From: Chloroflexaceae bacterium
Lineage (GTDB): Bacteria > Chloroflexota > Chloroflexia > Chloroflexales > Chloroflexaceae
Direction: 5' to 3'
NCBI GenBank assembly: GCA_025057155.1
Contig: JANWYD010000002.1
Coordinates: 62,001-126,000 of the forward strand
Length of the DNA: 64,000 nt
The notes under the pieces are model-generated. The model was not told where the DNA came from. It saw nothing but the letters and a program-made list of their open reading frames with translations, and did not search any database. Positions 7,416 to 15,475 of this stretch are shown in pieces. Within the stretch, counting starts at the first letter, position 1; every line of letters starts with the position of its first letter. Position numbers and translations under genes: made by a program.

Positions 7416-8549
7416 CTACCTCAGGCTCTCATACACCCGCAGCGTTGCGAGCGCGGTGCGGCGCCAGCAGAACATGCGCGCCCGGCGCCGGCCCCGCTCG
7501 CTGAGGGTGCGGCGCAGCACAGGGTTGCTCAGCAGCCGCGTCAGTCCCTCCGCCAGTTCGTGGATGTTGAAGGGGTCCACCGTTAGCGCGGCATCGCCCA
7601 CCACCTCGGGCAGGCTGGAGGCATAGGCGCAGAGCACCGGCGCGCCGCAGGCCATCGCCTCCAGCGGCGGCAAGCCGAAGCCTTCGTAGTACGAGGGAAA
7701 GGCGAAGACCGTCGCGCCGCTGTAGAGCGCCGGGAGATCGGCTTCGGCCACGTTGGGCGCGAAGCGCACCCGCGCCTCAAGCCGGTGTTCGGCCACGAAG
7801 CGGCGCGCGTCGCCGTAACGCGGATCTTCGTGACCGGCGATGACCAGTGCCACGCCCTCAGAGGCCCCTGGCGCCTCTTCGAGCACCTTGCGCCAGGCGC
7901 GCGCCAGCCGTTCGAGATTCTTGTGCGGCTTGTTGGAGCCGACATACAGGACGTAGCGTTCCGGCAGGCCGTATCGCCGGCGCACCGCCGCTACAGCCTC
8001 GGGCGCCTGGGGGTGAAAGCGCCGGCTCGCGGCCAGGGGCGTCACCGCGATGCGTTCCGGCGGCAGACGGTAGACGTGGGCGATGTCAGCACGGGCGCTC
8101 TGGGAGATGGTGATGAGGCCAGTTGCAGTGCGGACCGCGAGAGCCATGCTCACGCGATAGAACAGCCGTCCGCGTCGCGAGAGGGTGCGCGGGAAATGCC
8201 AGCCAATCAGATCGTAGATCGTCACCACCGAGGGGCACGGCAATCCCAGGTAGGGTTTGATGTAGTAGGGGGAGTGCCACACATCCAGGCGCAACCGGCG
8301 CGCCAGGGCGGGCAGAACCAGGTGCTGCGCCGCCGAAAACGGGCCGACGCGGGCTTCGGCCAGTTCCACCCGTGGCAGCGCGCCCGGCGCCGCCAGGTCG
8401 TAGCGCCCCCCCTGCGCCCGCGGGTCCACGATCAGCACCAGGGTGTGGTTGTGCTCCAGCTCGGCCAGCGCCTCGGCCAGACTCAGGGTGTAGCGCCCGA
8501 TGCCGGGAAAGTGGTCCGTCGTGTAACGTGCGTCAAGCCCGATGCGCAT
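7416..8549 (-). CDS. Glycosyltransferase, GT4 family
   Basis: A 377-residue GT-B fold enzyme. The N-terminal domain opens with MRIGLDARY and GIGRYTLSLAEAL (acceptor-binding Rossmann domain, glycine loop near residue 17) and contains DVWHSPYYIKPY. The C-terminal domain has YVLYVGSNKPHKNLERLARAW (donor phosphate region, K-P-H-K), VRFAPNVAEADLPALYSGA, and the GT4 E-x7-E signature in FPSYYEGFGLPPLEAMACGAPVLCA. Family GT4 retaining transferases use nucleotide sugars, often for cell-wall or capsular mannosyl or glucosyl transfer. It stands alone between the SH3-like gene (convergent) and phoU (divergent). The donor sugar is not deducible. Confidence 0.9.
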   Translation of the reverse strand: MRIGLDARYTTDHFPGIGRYTLSLAEALAELEHNHTLVLIVDPRAQGGRYDLAAPGALPRVELAEARVGPFSAAQHLVLPALARRLRLDVWHSPYYIKPYLGLPCPSVVTIYDLIGWHFPRTLSRRGRLFYRVSMALAVRTATGLITISQSARADIAHVYRLPPERIAVTPLAASRRFHPQAPEAVAAVRRRYGLPERYVLYVGSNKPHKNLERLARAWRKVLEEAPGASEGVALVIAGHEDPRYGDARRFVAEHRLEARVRFAPNVAEADLPALYSGATVFAFPSYYEGFGLPPLEAMACGAPVLCAYASSLPEVVGDAALTVDPFNIHELAEGLTRLLSNPVLRRTLSERGRRRARMFCWRRTALATLRVYESLR

Positions 8550-8604
8550 AGGTGTCGGAGGCGAGCGTTGCGGCTACGAGTGCCCCCTGATGCCGAGAAT
8601 ACAT

Positions 8605-8612
8605 GCTATAGT
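8605..8612 (+). promoter_or_regulatory. Candidate extended -10 promoter of phoU
   Basis: GCTATAGT preceded by T gives the TG-n-TATAGT extended -10 form (TATAGT at 8607-8612), about 130 nt before the phoU ATG. No good -35 is seen. Confidence 0.35.
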
Positions 8613-8745
8613 AGTCGCAGCGGCGCCGGTTGTCCAGACCGCTGCGCCGCGCCCCGGGAGCAACAAGGGTCGTTCGATTCCCGGATGGGGCAGGGACGCG
8701 GGGGCGACCGGTTTCCCTGCGTCAGCGTAGCGGAGGGAGAAGGAG

Positions 8746-9420
8746 ATGCCGCCACTGCGGGAACATTACCTCCACCGGCTCGCGGAACTGGAACGGGAGT
8801 GGATCGCATTGGGCAGAATGGCCGACGAGGCGATCCGCCGCGCGCTGTGGGCGCTCAAGCAGGGAGCGCTGGAAGAGGCGCGGGCGATCGTCCGTCGTGA
8901 TAAGGCGATTGATGAGGCGACCGATGCCCTGGTGCAGCATGCTATTGAGATTATCGCCACCCAGGGGCCAGTGGCTGGAGATTTGCGGCTGGTGAGTTCC
9001 TTTATGCAGGGCGCCGTTGAACTCGAACGCATCGCTGATTATGCTAAAGGCATTGCCACGGTGGTGCTGCGTCTGGGTGGCCCGTCGCCCGGAGGCGTTC
9101 CTGAAGCGATTGAGCATATGGCCGCGCTTACCCGCAAGATGCTCAACGAGGCTCTCGAAGCCCTGATCGCCCGCGACCCCAGCATCAACCTGCGCCTCAA
9201 ACAGGAAGATGAAGCGGTTGATGCGGCCTATGCGCAACTGTTTGACGCGCAGATCGAACGGATGGAGCGTGATCCGGCCATGGTGCGGCCCGGTACGTTC
9301 CTGCTGTGGATTGGCCACAACCTGGAACGCATCGGCGATCGCGCGACCAATATTGGCGAGTATGTCGAATATATCGTGCGCGGGGTGAAGATCGGCCGGC
9401 GCCAGACTCCTGCGGAATGA
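8746..9420 (+). CDS. phoU: Phosphate transport regulator PhoU
   Basis: The 224-residue protein contains two PhoU helical repeats: REHYLHRLAELEREWIALGRMADEAIRRALWAL with RRDKAIDEATDALVQHAIEIIATQGPVAGDLRLV in the first (about 1-105), and MLNEALEALIARDPSINLRLKQEDEAVDAAYAQLFDAQIERM with LLWIGHNLERIGDRATNIGEYVEYIVRG in the second (about 120-215). The two E/D-x3-D metal-binding motifs (ELERIADYAKGI and NLERIGDRATNI) are intact. PhoU normally couples the PstSCAB transporter to the PhoR/PhoB two-component system. No pst or pho genes are near, so it is an orphan copy. The ATG follows GGAGAAGGAG. A 10-bp stem hairpin follows at 9433-9457. Confidence 0.93.
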   Translation: MPPLREHYLHRLAELEREWIALGRMADEAIRRALWALKQGALEEARAIVRRDKAIDEATDALVQHAIEIIATQGPVAGDLRLVSSFMQGAVELERIADYAKGIATVVLRLGGPSPGGVPEAIEHMAALTRKMLNEALEALIARDPSINLRLKQEDEAVDAAYAQLFDAQIERMERDPAMVRPGTFLLWIGHNLERIGDRATNIGEYVEYIVRGVKIGRRQTPAE

Positions 9421-9432
9421 CAGGAGCGGCCT

Positions 9433-9457
9433 CCTGGAAGAGCTGTGCTCTTCCAGG
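9433..9457 (+). terminator. Hairpin after phoU
   Basis: CCTGGAAGAG (9433-9442) and CTCTTCCAGG (9448-9457) form a perfect 10-bp stem with a CTGTG loop, 12 nt after the stop. No T-tract follows, so it may be a weak terminator or 3' stabiliser. Confidence 0.5.
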
Positions 9458-9540
9458 CGCGCGCCTTGTTATACCAGTCCCCGTTGAACACTGTGCATGC
9501 GCATCATTTTCGGGTCTTATTGGGATGCCGCATGCCGCAA

Positions 9541-9570
9541 TCGAAAATCCGAAATCCACAATCCGAAATG
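9541..9570. repeat. Short AT-rich degenerate tandem repeat
   Basis: Repeats of (A)ATCCRAAATCC words, the same family as at 6715, 50445, 59616 and 63446. It ends 3 nt before the stop of the reductase gene. Confidence 0.6.
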
Positions 9571-9572
9571 GC

Positions 9573-10427
9573 TTACGTCAGGCGGCCTGTCTCACGCAAC
9601 ACGTCGCTGACCCCTCGCAGGCGCGTGCGTAACAGCCCCCGGGCTCGCGAACTGTCGAGGGCGCAGTTGCGTGGACGTCGCACGGGGCTATCGGCGCTCA
9701 ATGCACCCTGAATGCCCGAGGGGTCCACATTCCAGGCGCGGGCGATCAGGACGCCGAAGGCGTAGCGGCTGAGGGCTTCGGCGCCGGCAATGTGGAGCGG
9801 CCCGTAGTACGGCAGGGCGCAGAGCTCCAGCAGCGCCGCCGCCAGGTCCTCCACATAGATCGGACAGCGGATCTCATCGGTGAAGAGCCGTTCCGTACTG
9901 CGCCCAGTAGCCACGTCCAGCGCGAACTGCGAGATGCGATCAATGGGTGCGAAGCCATAGATAAGCGACGTGCGCACCACGACGGCCCCCGGATGGGCCG
10001 CGGTCACCAGGGTCTCGGCCCGGGCCTTGGCCGCGCCATAGGCGCTAATGGGGGCGGGGGGGTCATCTTCGGTGTATGCGCCTTCACGTTCGCCATCGAA
10101 AATGACATCACTGGAGAGGTGGATAAGGCGAGCGCCAATGGCGGCGGCGGCCCGCGCCACGTTACCCGCGCCGGTGGTCGTCACCGGCAGGAGATCGGGG
10201 CCGCCCTGCCGGTAGGCGGTGTGGATGACCACCTCGGGCCGCAGCCGGTCAAGCAGATCCTCAACCGCCAGCGAGTCGCGCACATCGAGGGGCAGCCAGA
10301 GCGCCTCATCGGAGGGGGGCGCCTGGGTGTAGTAGCTTGCCGCCACGCGATGACCGCTGCGGCTAGCCTGGCGCACGAGGACCCGTCCGAGGTAGCCCGT
10401 GCCGCCGGTGATGAAGATGCTTGTCAT
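9573..10427 (-). CDS. NAD-dependent epimerase/dTDP-4-dehydrorhamnose reductase-like (extended SDR)
   Basis: The 284-residue product begins with the Rossmann motif FITGGTGYLGRVL (GGTGYLG, residues about 6-14). HLSSDVIFDGE supplies the catalytic Ser/Thr region and SAYGAAKARAE the YxxxK pair. VVIHTAYRQGG and PIYVEDLAAALLEL match RmlD-type proteins, which reduce dTDP-4-keto-L-rhamnose; length is close to RmlD (about 290). No rmlA, rmlB or rmlC gene lies nearby, so the substrate is uncertain and a general NDP-sugar or isoflavone-like reductase is possible. It is downstream of proB on the same strand with a 216-bp gap holding an 11-bp inverted repeat (10518-10528 and 10571-10581), so co-transcription is uncertain. 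Confidence 0.8.
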   Translation of the reverse strand: MTSIFITGGTGYLGRVLVRQASRSGHRVAASYYTQAPPSDEALWLPLDVRDSLAVEDLLDRLRPEVVIHTAYRQGGPDLLPVTTTGAGNVARAAAAIGARLIHLSSDVIFDGEREGAYTEDDPPAPISAYGAAKARAETLVTAAHPGAVVVRTSLIYGFAPIDRISQFALDVATGRSTERLFTDEIRCPIYVEDLAAALLELCALPYYGPLHIAGAEALSRYAFGVLIARAWNVDPSGIQGALSADSPVRRPRNCALDSSRARGLLRTRLRGVSDVLRETGRLT

Positions 10428-10643
10428 AGCAATCTCGCCTGGACAGGATCTTGCTGCGCGGCCTGTTGCGCACCCATTTGGGGAGGCGCGGAGGGCGCAG
10501 GGCTGCGTGATCCGTTCGTTCCGCCCGCAGCGGCGGACACCTGCTCGTTTTGAACGGGCGCGCGCTTGCCGCGGGCGGAACAGGAGGCCACGAAGAGGCG
10601 TAGCCTCCCCGTGACCCTCCCGACCTGACTCATTCCATCCCGA

Positions 10644-11789
10644 TCATAGCAGTATGACCATATCATCCCGGTGCACCACCTCGGGACCATAATCGTAGCC
10701 CAGGATCTCGGCAATCTGGGCCGAGTGCAGCCCCTTAATGGCGCGCACATCGGCGGCGCGGTACTGGGTCAGCCCGCGGGCAATTTCGCGGCCCTCGAGG
10801 TCGAAGATGCGGACCGTTTGCCCGCGGTCGAACTCGCCTTCCACGGTGACGATCCCCGCCGGCAAGAGGCTGCGGCCGTCGCGCACCAGAGCATTGACGG
10901 CGCCCGCGTCAACCACCAGGCGACTGAGGCGCGCCGTTTCGGCCAGGATCCAGCGGCGGCGCGCGTCGGGGTAACTGGCGCGGGCGGGGAAGCGGGTGCC
11001 GATACGCTCGCCGCTGGCCACGCGCAGGATCACGTCGGGTTCGGCGCCCGAGGCAATCACTACCGTCGCGCCAGAGCGAGTAGCAAGATCGGCAGCCTGG
11101 ATCTTGGTGCGCATGCCGCCAGTTCCCCGGGCCGTGCCGGCGCCCCCGGCGGCGGCCCAGATGCGTTCGTCAATGACCGGCACTTCGGGGATCAGTTCCG
11201 CGGAAGGGTCGCTCCGCGGATCGGCGCTGTAGAGGCCGGGAATGTCGGTAAGGATCAGCAACAGGTCAGCTCCCACCAGACCGGCGACCAGGGCCGAGAG
11301 GTTATCGTTATCGCCCACCCGGATCTCGGCGGTGACCACAGCGTCATTTTCGTTGACAATCGGCACGATGCCGCGCTCGAGGCAGAGGGTGAGCGTATTG
11401 CGGGCATTCAGATAGCGCCGCCGGTCGCGCAGGTCATCGCGGGTGAGCAGGGCCTGGGCCACCTGCAGCCCGTAGATCTCGAAAAGTTGCTCGTAGAGGT
11501 GCATGAGCCGGCTCTGACCTACGGCGGCGAACACCTGCTTGAGAGGCACATTGGCCCGCGAACGCTGGTGCGGCGTGACGCCGAGGCGCTCGCGGCCCGC
11601 GGCAATCGCCCCCGACGACACTAGCAACACCTGGATGCCCCACTCGCGCAGGGTGGCCACCTGCCGCGCCAGGCCGACCATGTAGGGGCGATTGAGCCGG
11701 TCAGTGCCGGCGGTGAGCACGCTGGTGCCGAGTTTGACCACAATGCGGCGCGGCAGGGAGGTTGCGGATTGCTGCCCGGCGCTAGCCAT
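10644..11789 (-). CDS. proB: Glutamate 5-kinase
   Basis: The 381-residue product phosphorylates glutamate with ATP, the first step of proline synthesis. The amino-acid kinase domain (about 1-265) shows RIVVKLGTSVLTAG at the N-terminus, VLLVSSGAIAAGRERLG, PIVNENDAVV and GTGGMRTKIQAADLATRSGATVVIASG, all classical ProB blocks. A C-terminal PUA domain (about 285-375, SLLPAGIVTVEGEFDRGQTVRIFD) matches full-length ProB. The ATG at 11789 overlaps the stop of the aldehyde oxidoreductase gene by 8 bp, so it is probably translated from the same message. proA (glutamyl phosphate reductase), the usual partner, is not in the window. Confidence 0.95.
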   Translation of the reverse strand: MASAGQQSATSLPRRIVVKLGTSVLTAGTDRLNRPYMVGLARQVATLREWGIQVLLVSSGAIAAGRERLGVTPHQRSRANVPLKQVFAAVGQSRLMHLYEQLFEIYGLQVAQALLTRDDLRDRRRYLNARNTLTLCLERGIVPIVNENDAVVTAEIRVGDNDNLSALVAGLVGADLLLILTDIPGLYSADPRSDPSAELIPEVPVIDERIWAAAGGAGTARGTGGMRTKIQAADLATRSGATVVIASGAEPDVILRVASGERIGTRFPARASYPDARRRWILAETARLSRLVVDAGAVNALVRDGRSLLPAGIVTVEGEFDRGQTVRIFDLEGREIARGLTQYRAADVRAIKGLHSAQIAEILGYDYGPEVVHRDDMVILL

Positions 11790-13563
11790 GCCTGATCCCC
11801 AGCTCGGCCAGCCGCTCTGGCGTTGGATCGCCATCGGCGTTCCAGCCGTGGCGGCGGTAATACTCGGCCAGCAGGTCGGCAAGAGGCGGCGTCTGGCCGG
11901 CGGCAGGACCCTCGCCGAGGGGCTGCTTGCGCCAGCGGGCGGGCAGGTCGTCGCGACCGCCATTATCGGCGTAGCGCCGGGCGAAGAGCCGTTCCACAGT
12001 CACGATCCGTTCGCCCAGGCGCGTCATATCGGCGGCGGAGATGGCCGTTCCGGTTGCCGCGTTGATCATGGCCAGCAGTTCACCCGGCGAGACCTGGTAG
12101 GCCAGCAAGCCCAGGCGTCGGCAGAGACCTGCGGCATCGAGGGCGGCGGCGAAGCGCTCGTGCCAGATGAGCCGCAGGGCCTGGTTCTGGACGCTCGAAG
12201 GAGTGGGAGGGGCTTCGGGCAGCCAGGCGGGCGGATCTTCGACCAGGTCCGCATACGGCATGCTGTAGCGCGCATCGCCGCCGATAGGGGCCGTAGCCAT
12301 AGCCAGGGCGAAGCCGGTGAGCGCGCGTGGATCGAGGGCCGACATGGCCAGGCCCTTGCTTTGCGGCGCGAAGGCCGCGCCGCCCCAGAACACTTCGGCA
12401 ATCTCACCGACGCCAAGCGAGAGCAGGTCACGCCGTTCCTGCGGCGTGGCCAGTCGCTCCAGCGCCTCCAGCACCGCCGCCGCGTCGCCCCAGGGGAGCG
12501 CAGTGGACAGGCTCAGCCCTTCGGCCTGGCACTCCATCAGAAAGGCCACTGCGGCGCTGGTTGAGACGGGGTCAAGGCCGAGGCGCAGGCAGCGCTCCGC
12601 AATAGCCGTGAGCGCCCTGCCATCGTCAATGCCACAGCGCGCCCCGAAACCAGCGACCGTCTCCAGATCCGGCATCGGCGCGCGGCTCTCCGAGGTCTCC
12701 AGGTCAAAATAGCACGGCATCGGGCAACCGGCGCACCCCCGGCTGCGCCGCTCGCCCAGAAGTTCGGGAATGGACCACCCTGTCGCGCCATCGCGGCCAT
12801 TATGGCGGCTGAGCGCGCCGAGCGTGCGCGCCCGTTCGAGCAGGTGCAGGTCACCCGACATGCGAATGCCCGCGGCGACCGAACTCCCCTCCACGCGGCG
12901 GCGGATGATCTCCAGCGCGGCGGCCAGGCGTCGCGCGTCCTGGGCGGGGAGCGGGTCGGCGCCAGGACGGACCACAATCGCCTTGAGGCGCTTGTTGGCC
13001 ATGACGACGGCGGTGCCGGCCGGTTCGGCCATATAGCGCCCCTCAGCGACGATGCTACTGTAGGCCACGCCATTCTCGCCTGCCGGGCCAAGACAGAGCA
13101 CGCGCACATCATTGCCAAGCGCAGCGCGCAGCGCAGCGTCGGTTGCTGCGGTGTCAAGCCCCATCAACTGCGTCGCGGGGCGCAGGCGCACGCTGGTTCC
13201 ATCAATGTACAGATAGACCCACTCAGGGGCCTGCCCGCGCACCACCAGCACGTCGCAGCCGGCGCGGCGGAGAGCGGCGCCCCAGTGCCCTGCCGCCCAG
13301 CTATAGCCGATCGAGCCGGTGAGCGGCGAACGGGCGCCAACGACAAAGCCCCCGTTAGCGAAGGCGCTGAGGCCGGCCAGCGGGCCGGCAGCGAAGATCA
13401 ACAGATTTTCAGGCGCCAGTGGCGGCGTATCCGGCGGAAGATGGTTCCAGAGCAGCCAGGCAATCGCGCCGCGACCTCCCATGTAGTCGCGCTCGACGGT
13501 GGCGGGAAGATGCTGGCGAGCGTGTCCACGCTCGAGATCAATCGTTAGAGTGCGCAGTGCCAT
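11782..13563 (-). CDS. Aldehyde:ferredoxin oxidoreductase (tungstopterin family)
   Basis: The 593-residue product belongs to the AOR family, which oxidises aldehydes (or reduces carboxylic acids) with ferredoxin using a tungsten bis-pyranopterin and a [4Fe-4S] cluster. The N-terminal domain has YMGGRGAIAWLLW, NLLIFAAGPLAG and GGFVVGARSPLTGSIGYSWAAGHWGAALRRAG, the pterin-binding blocks. Cluster ligands are seen in GCAGCPMPC (CxxCxxxC, residues about 275-283) and a distal Cys in DAAGLCRRLG (about 484), matching the four-Cys arrangement of Pyrococcus AOR. Length is close to the usual about 605. It is divergent from the ferredoxin-fusion gene at 13817, a plausible electron partner, and its stop overlaps the proB start. 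Physiological aldehyde unknown. Confidence 0.9.
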   Translation of the reverse strand: MALRTLTIDLERGHARQHLPATVERDYMGGRGAIAWLLWNHLPPDTPPLAPENLLIFAAGPLAGLSAFANGGFVVGARSPLTGSIGYSWAAGHWGAALRRAGCDVLVVRGQAPEWVYLYIDGTSVRLRPATQLMGLDTAATDAALRAALGNDVRVLCLGPAGENGVAYSSIVAEGRYMAEPAGTAVVMANKRLKAIVVRPGADPLPAQDARRLAAALEIIRRRVEGSSVAAGIRMSGDLHLLERARTLGALSRHNGRDGATGWSIPELLGERRSRGCAGCPMPCYFDLETSESRAPMPDLETVAGFGARCGIDDGRALTAIAERCLRLGLDPVSTSAAVAFLMECQAEGLSLSTALPWGDAAAVLEALERLATPQERRDLLSLGVGEIAEVFWGGAAFAPQSKGLAMSALDPRALTGFALAMATAPIGGDARYSMPYADLVEDPPAWLPEAPPTPSSVQNQALRLIWHERFAAALDAAGLCRRLGLLAYQVSPGELLAMINAATGTAISAADMTRLGERIVTVERLFARRYADNGGRDDLPARWRKQPLGEGPAAGQTPPLADLLAEYYRRHGWNADGDPTPERLAELGIRHG

Positions 13564-13738
13564 GGATGGATAAATGTGGTGATGACGAAAACCTTCGCGC
13601 GACTGCGTGGCGAGACATGGCGGGGGCGCCGTAGCCGCAAGGCGGCGCCTGCCTTCCCTGTTGCGGTGAAACCATCTCTAACAGGGTTATGATCACGATG
13701 TTCCGGGCGGGTGTCACTCTCCCAGACCCCCATTTACT

Positions 13739-13744
13739 ATTATA
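13739..13744 (-). promoter_or_regulatory. Candidate extended -10 promoter for the AOR gene
   Basis: On the minus strand the sequence reads TGG-TATAAT, a perfect -10 with the TG-n extension, about 175 nt before the AOR start. No convincing -35 is present. Confidence 0.45.
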
Positions 13745-13773
13745 CCAGGCAGCTCCGGCGCGTCTGCCGGGTC

Positions 13774-13787
13774 GTATGCTACAATAA
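13774..13787 (+). promoter_or_regulatory. Candidate extended -10 promoter, GTATGCTACAATAA
   Basis: TGC-TACAAT (TACAAT at 13780-13785) lies 31 nt before the ATG of the ferredoxin fusion gene. The same 14-mer occurs at 44164-44177 before the biotin carboxylase gene. Confidence 0.5.
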
Positions 13788-13816
13788 CACCGCCGATTGA
13801 ACCTCTTCGAGGAGCC

Positions 13817-15289
13817 ATGTCAGCCAGGAACGTGACACCGCGCATATCGGAACGGGTCCCGGCGCGCGTTGCGGCGCAACAGCAACGCCGCGAGGCCGCC
13901 GTCCAGTTTCTGGGGAGCCTGGATTGTCTGCGAGGCGTGCCGGTCAATGAACGCGCGCGGCTCCTCGATCTGTGCGTCTTTCGGGTCTACCCGGTGGGGG
14001 CCACTGTCCTCGGGCAGCAGAAACACAGTCTCTTTTTCTTCATGGTGCTTTCCGGCACCCTCCAGTTACGGCTGCGCGACAAAAACGGCCGCGAGGTGCT
14101 GATGGGCATCCTCGGGCGCGGCGATTGCTGCGGCGAGGGGCCGCTGTTTGGCGATTACTTCCGCCAGATGAGCGCCCTGGCCCAGAGCGACTGCCAACTG
14201 CTGCAGGCTTCGCTCAGCGAGTTGCGCGGCGCGCTGGACACCCTTCCCCGTCTGGCCGCAGCGCTGCGCCAGGTCTATCAGCGACGCCTGGTGGAATGTA
14301 CGCTGGCCCGTGTGCCGCTGCTCGGCCAGTTGTCGCCAACCGAGCGTCTGGCGCTCGTCGGCTTGTTGCATCCGGCCCACTATGCCCGCGGCAGTCTGAT
14401 CCTGCGCCAGGGTTCTCCCGCCGACTCGCTCTACCTGATCGAGAGCGGGCAGGTGGCGATTGAACAGGCCGGCCAGACCATCGCCACGCTGAGCGAGGGC
14501 GATTTCTTCGGCGAGATGGCGCTGCTGACCAGCCGGCCCCACCACACCGATGTGCGGGCCCTGACGCCGACGGATGTGCTGGCGCTCCCCGGCGCCGAGT
14601 TCCACCGGCTGCTCGAGCATCGTCCCGACCTCGAGGTCCAGTTGCGCGCCGAAGTCGAGCGCCGGTTGAAAAATGGCGCGCTCATGCGCAATGATAGCGC
14701 TCGCGCTCGCGAGTTGCAACTCGTGGTGACCCGGGGCCTTTTGCGCGGCTCACACCTGTTTGTGCGCACGCCCGACCTGTGCCCGCCCGGCTGCCGGCTG
14801 TGCGAAGAAGCCTGCCTGGAGCGCCATGGGCAGCAACGCCTGCACCTGAATGGCGTACCCCTTGAACGGCCCGGCAACGGCGACGCCGAGCGTCTCGATG
14901 TGCTTGACGTCTGCCGCCAGTGCAGCACCGGCCCGGAATGCGTGGAAGCCTGCCCCGAAGACGCCTTTGAACGCCTCCCTGACGGCACGCTCCTGATTAG
15001 CGATCGCTGCACCGGCTGCGGCGCGTGTATGCCGGCCTGTCCCTACGATGCCATCACCATTCGCCCCCTGCCCGGCCTGCATCCAGGCGGGGGGCCGCTC
15101 GGCGCGCGGCTGCGTCGCCTCATTGGCCTGCCTCGCCGCCACCCCCTGATCCCTCTCCACTCCGGCCATTCTGGCCAGCGCGCCGATAAGTGCGACCACT
15201 GCCACGGCTTCGCCGATCGCGCCTGCCTCAGTCGCTGCCCCACCGGGTCGCTCCGCATTGTGCCGGTGGAGGAGTTATTTACACTGTAA
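13817..15289 (+). CDS. Dual cyclic-nucleotide-binding-like / four-cluster ferredoxin fusion protein
   Basis: The 490-residue product has two cyclic-nucleotide-binding-like domains (about 35-150 and 165-285; the second has GSLILRQGSPADSLYLIESGQVAI and GDFFGEMALL), no helix-turn-helix, and a C-terminal Fe-S domain (about 318-490). That domain holds 16 cysteines in four groups: CPPGCRLCEEAC, CRQCx5CVEACP, CTGCGACMPACP and CDHCx7CLSRCP. This layout resembles HycB/DmsB-type electron-transfer subunits with four [4Fe-4S] clusters. The phosphate-binding Arg of classical cAMP domains is replaced (RPHHTDVRA in the second), so the ligand may not be cAMP. Divergent from the AOR gene, it is a candidate ligand-gated electron acceptor for AOR; that role is inference. 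Confidence 0.85.
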   Translation: MSARNVTPRISERVPARVAAQQQRREAAVQFLGSLDCLRGVPVNERARLLDLCVFRVYPVGATVLGQQKHSLFFFMVLSGTLQLRLRDKNGREVLMGILGRGDCCGEGPLFGDYFRQMSALAQSDCQLLQASLSELRGALDTLPRLAAALRQVYQRRLVECTLARVPLLGQLSPTERLALVGLLHPAHYARGSLILRQGSPADSLYLIESGQVAIEQAGQTIATLSEGDFFGEMALLTSRPHHTDVRALTPTDVLALPGAEFHRLLEHRPDLEVQLRAEVERRLKNGALMRNDSARARELQLVVTRGLLRGSHLFVRTPDLCPPGCRLCEEACLERHGQQRLHLNGVPLERPGNGDAERLDVLDVCRQCSTGPECVEACPEDAFERLPDGTLLISDRCTGCGACMPACPYDAITIRPLPGLHPGGGPLGARLRRLIGLPRRHPLIPLHSGHSGQRADKCDHCHGFADRACLSRCPTGSLRIVPVEELFTL

Positions 15290-15376
15290 TGAAGATTAAG
15301 AATTGCATCCGGCATAGCCCGCGAAGGCGGGCTTCGCAGCGGTAGCCCGCGGCTTCAGCCGCCGGGCTACAGGGCT
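15289..15376. repeat. TIR-family ATGAAGATTAAG element, one-ended copy
   Basis: ATGAAGATTAAGAATTGCAT begins on the last base of the ferredoxin-fusion stop codon and continues through the same GC-rich hairpin core (AGCCCGCGGCTTCAGCCGCC) as the full copy at 62171-62290. The matching right end is missing. Confidence 0.6.
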
Positions 15377-15388
15377 GCCCGCCGGACA

Positions 15389-15416
15389 GGTATGGGAAAC
15401 CTGATTTCCCTATACC
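15389..15416. terminator. GGTATGGGAAA / TTTCCCTATACC palindrome between convergent genes
   Basis: A near-perfect palindrome 100 nt after the ferredoxin-fusion stop and 60 nt from the GH57 stop. It belongs to the GGGAAACC gene-end family and probably serves both directions. Confidence 0.5.
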
Positions 15417-15475
15417 CCGCCTGAAGGGGAACGTCTGGGAACGCTGCGCTATCCCGGATGTTCCCCGGAAACCGA

